From: Takakia lepidozioides
Taxonomy: Eukaryota > Streptophyta > Takakiopsida > Takakiales > Takakiaceae
Reading direction: 5' to 3'
DNA length: 64,000 bases
Assembly (NCBI GenBank): GCA_030704615.1
Contig: CM060732.1
Coordinates: 7,502,001-7,566,000 of the forward strand
This document shows positions 11,685-24,184 of this stretch, in pieces. How positions within the stretch are numbered: the first letter of the stretch is position 1; each line of letters begins with the position of its first letter. The notes beneath the pieces are model-generated. The model made no database searches, was not told the origin of the DNA, and was given only the letters and a program-made list of their open reading frames with translations. A program made the position numbers and the translations under genes.

Positions 11685-11935
11685 GCAAGCAGCTACCGAC
11701 CTACCCACTTTCAACCTACCTGATAAACATTTAGGGTTTCTTACCATTCATTTGCACTAGTTACGCTCAGCTCGTTTCCCGTTATATAAGTAACAGCAGG
11801 TAGGTCGTAAATCATAATCGCATTGGTCGTGCATTGTCCCATATGGATTGCCGGTAGTCTACATCGCGCAGGATACTTAAGCAGATGGGGTCTACGGGAG
11901 CTGGTCGGGGTGGTGGGGGCCTGTAGTAGGAATGA
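11685..11935 (+). repeat. Duplicated module, copy B (uninterrupted)
   Basis: This is the contiguous copy of the two segments at 9981-10060 and 10514-10642. A TATATAA box-like string sits at about 11783-11789. It lies about 500 bases upstream of the ORC4 start. Confidence 0.65.
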
Positions 11936-12428
11936 GTCCTCCATCTTCAAGGGTGGAAATATGGGTACAGTGCTACAAAGGAGAGTGACGGGAAACGACA
12001 AGTTCGCTCTTGATTCCGAAACCAAACTCGTTCTGAAAACGCGTGAGAAAAGAGCGGGAAAAAACATGCCCGCCTTCCCTCTCGGCAAGGAGCAGGAGCA
12101 TGTGCCCGCGTCAGGTCCTATATGTGTTTCTGGATAGAAGGTTTTGGATACATCCTCTCGCTGTACTGGCTTTGATAGGAGACAATGGAACTCTTAGGAC
12201 TCTGCTTGCTAGCATAAACCGCAGATTTTACAGTAATGCCGGCTACTGGGATTTATGACCAAACGTCAATTTGAAGAACCAGCAAGGGGTCGTTTGATAT
12301 GAGAGAATTAGAACCTCTTACGGCCAGTGTTCTTGAATTGATACGGTGAGGAGCGCTGCACCTGGATTGTTTGCTGAAAAACGCAGATCAAGAGGATTAC
12401 CTGCTAATGCCAGTGAGGATTGAAAGAA

Positions 12429-15400
12429 ATGGGAAGTTGCGCTGGAGAAGGGGTAAGTCCAGTAGCAGTGAAAGAGGGTGTGGCACTCCTTCGTCGCAGG
12501 CTGTGCGGAAATTCTAGCAATAATCTCCATTCTCTGCCATTGCTCCCTGACGCAGACCGTCATCGCAGGTAAGCTTGCTTCCCTGCAGGTTATATTCCCA
12601 ATTGGATCTGGACTGACTGAGGTGACCAGCCTACAATCAACGCAGATTAATATTATGCTAGTTTGTCACGAACATCTCTTATGTATGATTGGTCTGGCTA
12701 ACTGTAGGTCAAGCAAAGACCGGGGTGTTGTGGAAACCCTCTTTCGATCAATGCTTGTTTGCATGCCCTGTAGATTGGTTGTGCTGGGATAGTAAGGCTT
12801 GCTTGTCTGTGTTAACTCGACCTATCATCCTTGATTGCATCTGGTCACTTCGAATTTGAACAACTGCTTATACTTCTAAAATTTGATACCCGCGACTTTT
12901 ACATTCTAGCTGCACTTATGTTGTCTCCTCTTGAGATCATGACTGTCCAGAAACTCTCCCTCTCTTAGACAACAGCTTTTGGCGGGGCATTCGGATGATC
13001 TTTCTGGGTTAGCTTTACAACTATTGCTAGTGCAATCGTGCAGGCAGTTGCAAGATCTCTTGACGCAAACCATTGAACACGGATACAACAACTCTGCCCT
13101 GCTCCTTGGCCCTCGAGGCTGCGGTAAATCCACGGTAGCCCCCTCCCCTCCCCCAAGCCTGTGTCTTAATGTAATTATCAATGGACAGAGTGACTTGCTT
13201 CTGTTCAGAATTTTCCCATGTATCCACAAGTCTCTGTCAGTCCCAGCTCCTTCATCGCTCGACCAAAGTTTTTGTAAGCCATTACTTCTATTCGTCTTGT
13301 GGATATGAGCTTCATATTTCTTAGCTTTCGTGAATGATGGGAAAAGAAGAATAGGAATGGAAGTTCACCCTGAATCTTAATAATCAGCTGTGTGCAAGCC
13401 GCCATGCCCCACTAGATTGGGGAGGTATGGATTTGGTGAGAAATGCAAAGAATGAACAGCATGGCAGCTTTCTTGGATGAGTAAATTCAAATAACACTAC
13501 TGTGTCTGAGGCCCGAAGAGTGTGAGCTCTCTAGTCAATTTCTGGCTCGTCTTCCCCTGTTGTTCTTGATGGTCACCTGACGTGGATTTTATTTATACAG
13601 GTTCTAGGGCGAGTGTTGACAGACCTCCAATCTCATTTTCCAGACAGAGTATCTCCTGTAACGTTCCCCCCCCCCCCCCCCCATTTTGCACCCAATTTAG
13701 AGTGCTACTACCATTGTCCCAGATTGTAATGTGTACATATGGTCTTCTCGGGCCAGGGGAGGGAAAGGGCATATTGTCATCTGACTAGGATGCTTGTGAC
13801 TGAGATCTACCACTATTGATATATTCAGGATTAGATAGTTTGCAACATATGTGGAGGACTCTAAAGAGCCATACGGACAAAGAGAAAACAGACCTCAAAA
13901 ATGAAAGAAGCACTACATGCATCTTCTCCGTTTGTTTCATAATCATCAATTGTCCTTCCTTTACAGGTCCTGCTTAATGGTCTACTGCATGCTGACGACA
14001 AATGTGCCCTGAAGGTTTGTTCTTCTTCATGCTTATGTGAAATTGTCATGTCTACCTATGGCTTGTCCGGGCAAGTATGCGTGGCATCAGTCCATGCATG
14101 TCAGGCGGTAGCTGTGCAGGATGATTGTGGAAGATTATGTGAGTGTCCATGCCAAGTCTCAGCAATACCCCATTGTTTGCATTTATAATTTAGTGATGGC
14201 ACTTTGTGTGGCTTTATAAGATTCTGTCAGGGCATATTTAGTGTAGGATCACACCGGCCTTTGAAACTCTTAGTTCTCTTGATCCCTTCCTTCATGTTGT
14301 CGTCTTCTGATTTGTTCCACACTCTTCTCCATAAGCTCTTCTGGCTGCCTATGACTGTTAGACATGGCTGGATGAAGGCGTTGTAAAGTGATGTGCTCTG
14401 GTGCATTGCTATCATGATTGGGAACTTCATGATGACATTCGGGAGGGAAAGGCCTCTGTCTCATCAGATGGTTGACATAAATTAGGCTTAGCATATACGG
14501 ACTGCCAGGAGGGACAGAAGGTGTTGATGGCAGCCTTGGTTGCGTTGCAGGAGATTGCAAAGCAGCTTTGCATGGACCACCATCTTCTTTTCTCTAGCAC
14601 GGTAACCACATTGTTTCATAGATAGGCTTCTGCAAGAGAACGAATGAAATGAAATGAGACAGTTCAGTGTTTTGTGGATGGGCCAGTGCAGTTCTTGAAA
14701 TCTGTATCTTAAGAGTTTGTTAAGAGTATGTGCCAGTATATGGGATCATGATAGGGGCTCCACATCAGAAAGACTTGAGCTTGTATTGACTTGTCTGTCT
14801 CACTGTCTAAACAAGCAAAGCTTGGCTTACTTTTGGGCTTCCCAAGCTTGCAAATGATGTTAGCATAAAGATAAATGGTAGCTCAGTGCTGCGTACTTCA
14901 CATTTGTCAATTTATCTACCAGTATAGACAGAGTGAGTATATGTGTAAGTCTGGATTTGGTGGCGGGAAGCAGGCATCATTTGATGAAAACTTGCAATTT
15001 TTGGCGACCATGCTCAAGTAAGAATTTCCTTTATTACTGTTCTGTCCATTTCACAGCATGCTCTGACAGAAGAAACCACGGATAGTTGCTACACAACAGT
15101 CTTGTCCCATGTAGCTTAACTGCTCATGAAGTTCATATTCAAATCTACATCCAAATCTACTTGACTTTGCAACAATTTTAATGTTGATGCCTAAGTGCTG
15201 ACTCAGTTGTATAGATCTGAAAAATTGGATCATTTCCCAAGTACTTTCAATCCTAAGCAGACATGAGCTCACTCAATTTTCTTGGTTGATATCAGAGCCG
15301 TTGGTTGTCTAACATGACAACTCCAGGTGCCACCATGGCGTGCTCAATGGCTGGCCTAGCTGGCAGCTCCATCAACCTTCAGTTCAGTGTCCAGGGCTTA

Positions 15401-18400
15401 CATAACCTACTTCGCTGCAGGTTTAAGGTTTAGGATTTAGACCTGACTACCTTGGTAGTGATATGTTCTTTTGGGTGCAGGGAGTGTGCATTGTCTCAGA
15501 GAACAGTCATCTTTGTACTTGATGAGTTTGACCTCTTTGCCCAGGTATTTACATTCTGGTGTGAGAGACAGAAAGAAATGAAGTAGAAACACTTCAGGAA
15601 AAAGAAAAACCTGAAGATTGTATGGGAGAGACAGAGACGATATATCTTGATGCCAGCTTAATGCAGCATTGTCTCGATTTGATTTCTAGCTATATTCTGC
15701 ATCAGCTAAGGGTGATGTTGACATTGGGTCCTACATCAAACTAAGAGTTGGATGTGGTGATTGTGCAGAAGTTGTCCTGTCTTAATTTAGTCTGTCAGTC
15801 ATGTCTGGGATGTCATTTATGACAAACCTGATGAGCTTTTTTGTTTGGAGACAGAGAACAAAGCAGCAACTTCTCTACACTCTGCTGGACGCTATGCAGT
15901 CATCATCCTCACAGGCGGCTGTCGTGGGCCTGAGCTGCCGCCTGGTATGCATGTTGCTTCTTGAAGCCTTGACCCTCGAAAATTCTCTACTCAACGGAAA
16001 CCATTTTTGCGCTCTTATCATTCTACAGTGCTTGCTTTTTGTACTTTCTCTGGGCTGTTATTCAGGCGAATTGGTGGAGCCTTGGAAGAATTTCTCAAGG
16101 CCAATTAGTTAGTCGTGGGCTGTGGACGAGACTAACAGGGCAGAGAGAGCTCTAGCTGGTGTTTGCAGCATTACTCATCTTGGTCCAAATGTAGACTTAT
16201 AAGTCAAGGTCTTAATTGATGCAATCTTGATGCTGGATTGATAGATCAGATAGCCCCCAATTGCAGCTGTATGATGATTGATGGAGAGGAAAGCAATGAG
16301 GTAAAAATAGTTGGGATGGCAGTTTTTCCGCGGTAATTCTGTAAACGATGTGTGCCGAATATGTTTGTGACTTGCCTTCCTGTGGCATGCTTGTTAGCTT
16401 TTATTTCATATATGTTTCAGCACAGTGATCTCCCATTCATGAGGCAGTTCAATGGTGGACCAGGACACAGATCAGTTGCTGGAAAAGCGGGTGAGGTCAC
16501 GTTTCTCTCATCGCAAACTGCTCTTCCTCCCTCCCTCATTGGAAGAGGTACAAAGGTGAGGCAATGATGTGTGCTGATAGACGTCATGCCCTGAAGGTCC
16601 AGTCTCTGTACCTGTCCATGTGACAACATCTAGGTTTCTTTTGTCATCGTGCACGTCTACGTAACTTTCTGGGCTGTCTAATACCTGTTGTTCAGTCTAA
16701 CTGTCCATCAACCTAGTCTACTTGACTTGTCATCTTAGGGATGATATGGGTGCTTCTCCCCTGGCAAGTAGAACCAATGCTTATGACGATGGAATATTCA
16801 TTTTTCTCGACATTCCAAAACATATTCATATGCTTGCAAGAACTCTGCAAATAGTGTGTACCATCAAATAGAAAGCACGGTCTTCTCCGATGGGAAATAT
16901 ATTTATCCTTACATACCCAACCACCCATTTGAATGTATATCTCAGGACTGTCATTTGATTTTCCAGTCTCAAGATCCCTCTAAGATGGTCTTTGTTTTCA
17001 TCCCCTATATCTCCCTTGTCACTCTCTCTGTGTCTGCAGACTGCTGCATGATGTGCTAATGTTGCCTGAGGACAAAAGTTTCAGCCATTCCACATATGCA
17101 AAATATTTCAATCAGAACACTACGGTATCCTTCAATTTGGGTTATGTCCTGTGGCAAGAGTATTAGTCTGACGGACGGCTATTCTGGATTCATGTCTGAT
17201 GTACGTTGTCATTGCTTGCTTAAGCGTTTGTCAATGTCTTAATACACCACTTGCTTAAGCATTTGTCAATGTCTGTACCCTTTGTATGCATATGCCTGAG
17301 ACAATCGTGATTTGCATGTATTTAGCACCAAAGACTAGCAGGAACGGTTGTGTGGTGTACGTGTTTTCTAGTATCTAGGGCGTCCATAGAGAATGTTCGT
17401 GTATTTCACCTTCTTTTGATTTCATTTCGTATCTCAATCCAACTTCAACTATTTGGCTGCCTCCTATCTCTCTTCAGGGTCAAAATCACCTCCATATAGT
17501 AGCACTACATAGTTGCAATTGCTTTGCTTGTCAGAGAGGACAATATTGTAATGGACATGAGTCCAGCACAGTTTGTGGGGATCTGAGCTGATTTAGGTAC
17601 AACATGGTTTGCTCACCTTAACCAGACACAACAGAAAGTGTTGGAGCAGGAAAGCATACAAGTGCTCATCAAAGAATTCACTGCTGCGGATCTGAGCCCC
17701 CGCCGAATACTAGACTTTGCGTATGTGTTGGCCTGCCGATTCTTGATCTTGGATCTATTTTCTCTTCTCTTCTTTCTTTCTCTTCTCCTGCTCATCCTCT
17801 TTGTGGCACATTCATGTCACTTGGAGCTGGATGTTTTGGTTCTATTGTAGAGTTCAAGGACCGTTATGAGTTGCCTCAAGAAGTTGCTTGTAAGGCCAGT
17901 TGGTGTGTTTACAATTTGGAAGTCCAGGATTAGGCAGGTCGTGTTGACTGTGGCAGCTCTGAGAAGTGAAATTTACGGGCGTTCGGTTGGAATACAACTT
18001 CTTTTGTGTCAATTTCTCCTATTCAGGTTCAGAGCACTGTGCAACCTCAATCGTGAACTTGGCCTCCTGTCAACAGCCAATTTCAAGGCAGCTAGCACTG
18101 CCCTTCAACGCCAGCCAAAACTGGAAGCCTTGCAGAGTAGGCCCTATCGACCCTGGGTGCAGTATTCACATCTGATAATGATGTAACTATTATTCAATTC
18201 TTTGTAGAACTCTTATGGGGAGAACACCTCCTGTTTCAGTCACAATCAAGTGAAATAGTTGGAGAGTGAATGAAGCAGATGCATCCGTGTTGGAGCTGTA
18301 TTTGCTGGTGTCCATGAAACGGCTGGAGGGAAAGGAGCACGAGACTTACAACTTCAATGCTGTCTTCAAAGGTAAGCAGTGGAAACATGGTCTCACACCC

Positions 18401-19333
18401 TTTGGTGCTGAGAGTAGAGATTCGATGCATGCAAAATGTGACAACGGCATGGCCAAGTGAAACCTTCTGTAGAAGCAGGGCCCCAAAAACTGTTGTCTAC
18501 TGCTAGGTCCTCGAGAGAAAAGGCCTGCTGCAGTGCCTGTCCCCTATAACCCCCTCTTATTCTTAAGAATGTGCCTCTTTTACTTACTACAACCGTTGTC
18601 TCCACATGGAAGGATAATTGAACTGATGAAGTGGCTGCAGAATATGAGCAGCTTCAAGAGGCGCATAGAACTAGTGATCATTACTCCCGCCCAGTTTGTC
18701 TGAGGGTAAGTTTTTCATGAGTGAGCCCTTGCCTCTGTCAATTAGTCCTCTCTTCATCATGTCCATGAATTTCATTCAATTTGCATGGCCATTGTTGGCT
18801 GATGTGGCGTGGGTTTGTCGGCTTCTGGCATAATTTTTGCAGTTGCAGGTTGTTATGCTAGTAGTCTGCAGTCCCACTTCCTGAGTAAGGTGGTACAAGC
18901 AGAATTTTCCAAGCAAATCTGAAGTATTGGTTGTATGTATGATCTGTTTTCTATGTAGAAAGTAGTCAAGAGAAGGTTGTGCTAAACATACTGTGGGAAG
19001 GTTTGGGGCGGTGCTTTTTAGGCATTTGAGCACTTGTTGGACAGAGAGTTGATTGCTTTTGCTGACAGCAGAGGGCGGGGCAACGCCATCGAGTTTCGAG
19101 CTGCGGAGCTTCTTATAGCTAGCCATGAGCTCCACGAGGGCCTCAAGAGCAATCCTGTGTGCCCGGTACTGCTCTATCTCAACTGTTCTTTGGTTTCTGT
19201 GGTTCTACTGTGTTGTTATACCGGTGTCCCTTGGGCTTCTGCAGAGATCATAGAAAAAAATTTCTATGTTTTCTTTATCTCTACTGTGGTGAGCGTATTA
19301 TATATCTTGGTATTGTCCAAATCTGCCATGTGA
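12429..19333 (+). CDS. ORC4: Origin recognition complex subunit 4
   Basis: An AAA+ subunit of the nuclear complex that binds replication origins and loads MCM helicase. Exons: 12429-12568 (ATG, MGSCAGEG, then LLRRRLCGN), 12969-13134 (Walker A GPRGCGKST), 13601-13657, 13967-14014 (NGLLHADDKCALK), 14551-14601 (EIAKQLCMDHHLLFS), 14974-15017 (ASFDENLQFLATML), 15481-15544 (Walker B VIFVLDEFDLFAQ), 15855-15944 (LLYTLLDAMQS), 16464-16555 (DQLLEKRVRSRFSHRK), 17040-17124, 17626-17720, 18027-18136 (ALQRQPKLEALQ), 18279-18371 (SVLELYLLVSMKRLEGKE), 18641-18705, 19022-19165 (AFEHLLDRELIAF, ASHELHEGLKS). Phases agree throughout, giving about 448 residues, close to plant ORC4. The end is unsettled: either a splice at 19165 into an unfound short exon, or read-through to the TGA at 19331-19333. 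The donor at 13657 is preferred over 13648 because it restores family length. Confidence 0.94.
13135..13600 (+). other. ORC4 intron 2
   Basis: Intron following the Walker A exon. I see no other feature in it. A long C-run (about 13666-13682) lies just past the next exon, in intron 3. Confidence 0.6.
17213..17275 (+). repeat. Short tandem-like duplication in an ORC4 intron
   Basis: TTGCTTAAGCGTTTGTCAAT and TTGCTTAAGCATTTGTCAAT occur 37 bases apart, each followed by GTCT, within the intron between the exons ending at 17124 and starting at 17626. Confidence 0.75.
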
Positions 19334-19504
19334 AGAGCCAGTCCCGCACAAGGCTTTGAAGGCGCAGCAGCTACAAGCTAGCAAATTCCACAATTTCGGT
19401 TGTAAACTGTGACTACCTTATCCCATGGGTCCTTGTGGCTGGTCAATAAATTTCTCTCTCTCTCTTGAAGTCTCACTACTGGAGTGAGCCCATCACATAG
19501 GTTG

Positions 19505-19581
19505 TCTGTTCCCTCTTGTTCCCCCCAAACTGGGCGCGGGGACTATGGCCACAAGGCTACGGCATATGTCTTATGAGTACA
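19505..19581 (+). repeat. LINE 3' tail, copy 2
   Basis: CCAAACTGGGCGCGGGGACT, then ATGGCCACAAGGCTACGGCA and GTCTTATGAGTAC, matches the tail of the LINE at 3541-3620. It is preceded by a (TC)n run at about 19452-19466 and has no recognisable LINE coding sequence upstream, so it is a strongly 5'-truncated copy or a SINE that shares the tail. It lies just downstream of the last ORC4 exon. Confidence 0.8.
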
Positions 19582-20105
19582 TTCTCTCCCTCACAAGGTT
19601 TCCTCGGATGAAAGATTCCCTGCAGCATATCTACACAAGGCTCTCCACCTTAGAGGATCACTGGATGTTGATTGTAAATTTATAGTTCTAGTGGCTAGTT
19701 ATTGGGGTCCTGCTTTTCTGTCTTGTCATCCTTCTTCCAATGTCCCATAAGCTCCTTTGAGATACCTGTGGAGGTTTAAGTTTCGCACCATACGATGGGC
19801 CCATGAGGGCCCCTGTGGACCTTTATAGAGTTCCTTTCTCCTCTCACGTACTACTAAAGTACCATTCACTATCTGAGAAGTAGGGAGGGAATCAATCACT
19901 TGAGACGTTGAATTTATCACAATCCCATGTTGGGTGCCGTCGGTACACCCGATCCTATGCTGCAATTGTCCTTCTCTCAATTCTCTCTTTTGTTGTACAC
20001 TTCTCTTATGTGCTGCAAAGGTCCCAACAGTTCTTCCAGACTTACTTTAATGTAAATTGTTGGCACCGTAGTCGTCTTAATTAAGTGTGTTCCCTGTGGG
20101 TGCAG

Positions 20106-20261
20106 ACAACCCTCTACCAGTGGTTTTCACACGAGGCTTTCCAGTAGGTGTGGAACTGGGAGTGATCCACCAGTTTGAAGTCAGATTCTCTGCCTCCAGT
20201 CTAGGAGCTACCTGTGGGTGGCCACATCTGAAGTGCAGTAGGCTGGAAGGACACGACATTG
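20106..20261 (+). CDS. Unidentified spliced exon
   Basis: A 156-base open segment is bounded by a good acceptor (GGGTGCAG) and donor (ATTG|GTGAGC). Its translation (NPLPVVFTRGFPVGVELG, then HQFEVRFSASSLG and GWPHLKCSRLEGHDIG) looks protein-like. A second open segment with a GTAAGA donor follows at about 20300-20461. Its frame is ambiguous between an acidic reading (EYYSEHQKLGIIDGVDLG) and a neutral one. I do not recognise the family. It could be part of a separate gene downstream of ORC4 or a transposon fragment. Confidence 0.3.
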
Positions 20262-20539
20262 GTGAGCCGTGTTGAAATGCATCCAATGTCACCTAGTCTA
20301 TGAAGTTTGTCCTTGGAATCTCAAAGTGAATACTACTCGGAACATCAGAAGCTGGGCATCATTGATGGTGTGGATTTGGGCCGTGTTAGGAAAACACCAG
20401 AGTTTGAATTCGAAATCTTTCAGTTTGCACCAGGCCCCATACCTGCCTGGAGTCTCATCTCAGGTAAGAATTGGTATAAAACCCACCACATATAGTAGCC
20501 GGGATGTTTATGTAATATTCACTGGAAAGTGCATGTAGC

Positions 20540-23500
20540 TGCCTGTACTTCCCGCATTTGAAATGTTGTGAGGGGAAGGGGGTCCTCTGTGCCCAGACAT
20601 TTAGTGGTCAGGCTGGCACCAATTCTGTCACCGGTTTTTTGAGCTCAGGGTGTCAAGCTATGACAGAATATTACAGAAAGAGTTTGCGAGCAGGAACAAT
20701 AACCCTCCCAGCCAGATCATATTTATATGGCACTCTCCATAGATCTGGTCGTTCTTATAACACAGCCCAAGTATGAGCTCCCGAAGCATGTACATTTAGA
20801 GCCTTCGTTGACAACACTTCTCAACACCTGATATTTTTGAAAGCAGAAGTGCAGCTTGCTTCCTACAGATAGGAATCAAACTGACAAGGCTGTCTTTCAA
20901 CTGGGACTGCTGTAAGAGGTATGCATATTGGACCCATATGGCTCTCTTCACCTGGTTGTCTGCAGTCTCGAGAGACAGTGTTGCGCCTGTATCTTCTGAA
21001 GCAAGCGGTACAGTACAGGAACATGCGATGGATCCTCATTGTAACGCCAACTAGCCTGTGGAAAACAGAAGACACAAGGCAGATGGCATTCTTGTGAGGA
21101 GCGCTTGAACTTCGAAACAGGCAAGCCCCAACCCGAATTCCCCGTGCTGCAGCTCACTATTCAGCTTGCCAAGCATATCCAATATAGACTACACCTGGGA
21201 TAGTCACTGCCAGTCTCATGCTTGGTAATGACAGGTAACAACCACAGCATGAGACTTGCATGGGTGCGTGCGTCTCCCTTTGTGTAGATGATGCGTTGCT
21301 GATACGCCAGTCTAGTCTAGGGTGATGACGACGACTGGCGAAGGAAGACGAATGGTACTCTGGGGCTCGCCTGGGTAGATGCTAGACGATGGTTTCGTTT
21401 TGTAACCAGATGTCAAATAGCATGTATCACATGCCGCGCACATGCCCCCACCTGACACGCCTCTTGAGGTAATCACTCCAGGTATCAGCAAGATGATTGA
21501 TTCGCAAACTACTTACTCACCGAGTAGTTTCTCGGACGGGTTTGTCTTATTCGTCAAACAAAAGCGAAGTATATCGCTCTGACCTTCACATCCATTACCT
21601 GAATTGACGAAGAGACAAAACAACTAAACCAATGAAACTGCCAGCAGCATTGTACAGAAAGCAACCAGCAGCGGGCAGAGTCGTATAAATTCAAGCACCA
21701 GCTTTCTTAACCCGGGATCAACTGATTGTTGTGATACAAGTATTATACAGTGTTGTTTTTTGACAGGTAGCCCTACCTTTTTTGTGAACGGTTATTTTTT
21801 TTGTTGACTTTCACTGTGACAGACAACTTTGAGAAAATGCCTTTGAGAAAATGCCTTTCACATGACCGGTTGACAAATTTTTGACCTTTCACACAATTTT
21901 GTCATATGAAATTAAAACGAAAAATGAAAAGAAGTGTGAACTACAATTAGTGAAGCTCCAGTCCGCGAATACATACGGTATTGTCTTTACTATTTTCATG
22001 GGTTCCAACCCAAACATGTAGCATTCGTACCACTTATTCTCTAACTATAAGACTTTAGCATTTTTAACCTCTTCATACGAAGCCCCAAGCCTCTCTTCTT
22101 TGAGAGATATTTTCTTGGCTTATCAATGAGCTAGGAAATACAACATGCCAGATGATTGTAAGTTTGTAAGTAAAGATTTAGTTTTCCCATATCATCTTCG
22201 TTTTTTAGACTCCTACTTTCCCCCCTTAGGGTGTTCGCCTTTCGACACGCTTTTACGGCCTTCTTAGGGTTATTTTTTCCTCCCTCTGTTCTGCTTTATA
22301 CGTACCTTTTTTGATAAAGTACCCAGGGCCACTGTCCACTGTTCTCTTAAATTTAAAAATAAATAAAATCATGCAGGATGGCCGCGTCAAATTAGGTGCA
22401 GTTGTTTGAATATGGCACCTCCTCCACAACAAATGCTTTTGAAATAGGATCAGGAGATGGACTCAAGAAGAATTTTTTTGGCACTGAGGCTGCGGGTACC
22501 CCTGTAAGGGAGAACAAGTCAAACAGGCACTACATGTTTTGAACCAGCAATTCATTTTGGCCGCCAGACTCCAATACTTAATTGTGCATTTTACAAGGGT
22601 GTATCAAGAGTGAAGACCCTAAACGGGAAGCAAGTGCATGCCCACATTATCCAAAATGGATTCGAGCCAAATATCCGAACTTCCATTTAAGCAGACTTGC
22701 ACTAGCACATGAGGCTTTGAGCCTTTGAGCAGAGTTGCTGATCTTGGACAAGATTAGTCATATTTGTCAATGGATTGTATCCATGTGAGAGAGTTGTGCT
22801 AGGCTTTGCAATATGCAGTGTCGTTGTTACTTAGAAAAAAATTATGTCCCTTGTCGCTCCCACAAACCGAACACTACGTGAGTTGAGTTCGCATAAAACT
22901 CATCAAACATTCTTGACAGTAGCCACCGGTTCGAGATCACATGCCAGAGAAGAGAATCGCCAATTGATCTTCCTCATAGGCCAGCCAGCAGCCAACGTGG
23001 CTCAAGTTCTTAAATGAAAAAAAACCGCTGGCTGGCAGTGCCTCAGTGAGGCTCCCCTAGGTGAAACTAGTAAGATTAATAATAACTACTAACAATTTGT
23101 ACCTTTTTTAGCCTCTCCTTAGGTGGACTTACTAATAAAATTGCTAATAACTATCAGTGATCTCTGGTAGATTCTCTATTCACAACTTTAACCTTTCAGG
23201 CTTTGTGAGCCTCTCCTAGGTGGACTTAGTAATAAAATTACCCCTAATTATCTGAAATTTCTGCCTTTCTTTTGACAGGATCATTTTTTTTTTGCCTTTT
23301 TTGCCTGTCAAATGCCTTGTGACAGGTGCAAAAATCAGCATTGGATACAACCGGATCATTCCAGTCACCGCAGCTTCATGATTCCCAAAGATACTATTTT
23401 ATTGCCTGAACTACAATCTCCACCAGTCGCAACCTTTGGCCCCTAATCAAGTCACCCGCTGCCGCAAAGCGTGGGAGCTGCGAAAATCATTTGCCCCGAG

Positions 23501-23720
23501 ACCCATTACTTAGCTGGACTACCCTCAACGACACCAGCTGTGCCTAATCCAACATGGCTTGCTTCCAATACAAACCCAATAATGTATAATAATCCCCCGA
23601 GATGCCCCATACAATGCGTATTCCTCGCTACCACAGCCTTCCCTTGCTGTTCCCAACCCTTGTTCGCCCTTCTCTTCCCTCTCCCTCCAATTTTCTATTC
23701 CACTTTTTGGGGGCTTCGGT
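20540..23720. other. Intergenic region without recognised genes
   Basis: I see no conserved coding segment on either strand. Small features: a short direct duplication of TTTGAGAAAATGCCTTT near 21829-21860, and repeated TAGGTGGACTTACTAATAAAAT/TAGGTGGACTTAGTAATAAAAT-type phrases at about 23120-23240. Confidence 0.5.
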
Positions 23721-23723
23721 ATA

Positions 23724-23830
23724 GGGTAATGCCCTGAGTGGAGGGCATTCCCAGATTTAAGGGCCAGATGCCGAGGGCGGTAGCCCGAGGGATCGCAAAT
23801 CCGGGAATGCCCGACTCCAGGGGCATTACC
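23724..23830. mobile_element. Foldback/MITE-like element, copy 1
   Basis: The element starts GGGTAATGCCCTGAGTGGAG and ends with the complementary phrase CCAGGGGCATTACC. The inner arms GGGCATTCCCAGATTTAAGG and AAATCCGGGAATGCCC are also complementary, giving a hairpin of about 105 bases. A second copy with the same arms lies at 38183-38287. There is no coding capacity. Confidence 0.75.
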
Positions 23831-23877
23831 GTGCGTAAAGAACTGCCACAAAATTTAAAAATAATAATTTAATGACC

Positions 23878-23946
23878 GGTGCATTCTGCATTTCGGAATG
23901 CACTCAGGGGAGCTGATGGGGTGCATTCCAAAATGCAGAATGCACC
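23878..23946. repeat. Near-perfect 26-bp hairpin
   Basis: The left arm at 23878-23903 (begins GGTGCATTCTGCATTT) and the right arm at 23921-23946 (ends AAATGCAGAATGCACC) pair at 25 of 26 positions around a 17-base loop. It lies about 50 bases from the foldback element and could be another mobile foldback or a small-RNA hairpin. Confidence 0.75.
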
Positions 23947-24184
23947 GCGCTGAATTCTGCTTTTTAACCGCACGATAGATACAAAGAAAATTTTGTGGCA
24001 GTGCTGAGAATGATATGAGAAATTTGAGGGGTGAGACAGATGGGTGGAGAGGGCAGAAAAGGCGGTGGTGGTGGTGGTGTGGAGCAAAGTGGGAGGGAGC
24101 AGACAGCAGCAGAGAGAGATCGGCGAATGGTCGCAAGTTGATGAGGAGTATTTAGTACGAGGGGGATAAAATCGCCCAAATTAG

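Noticed and set aside
20100-20270. Possible B9-type ciliary domain because of a GWP motif
   Set aside because: Only the GWP residues fit; the following residues do not match the family, so no function is assigned.
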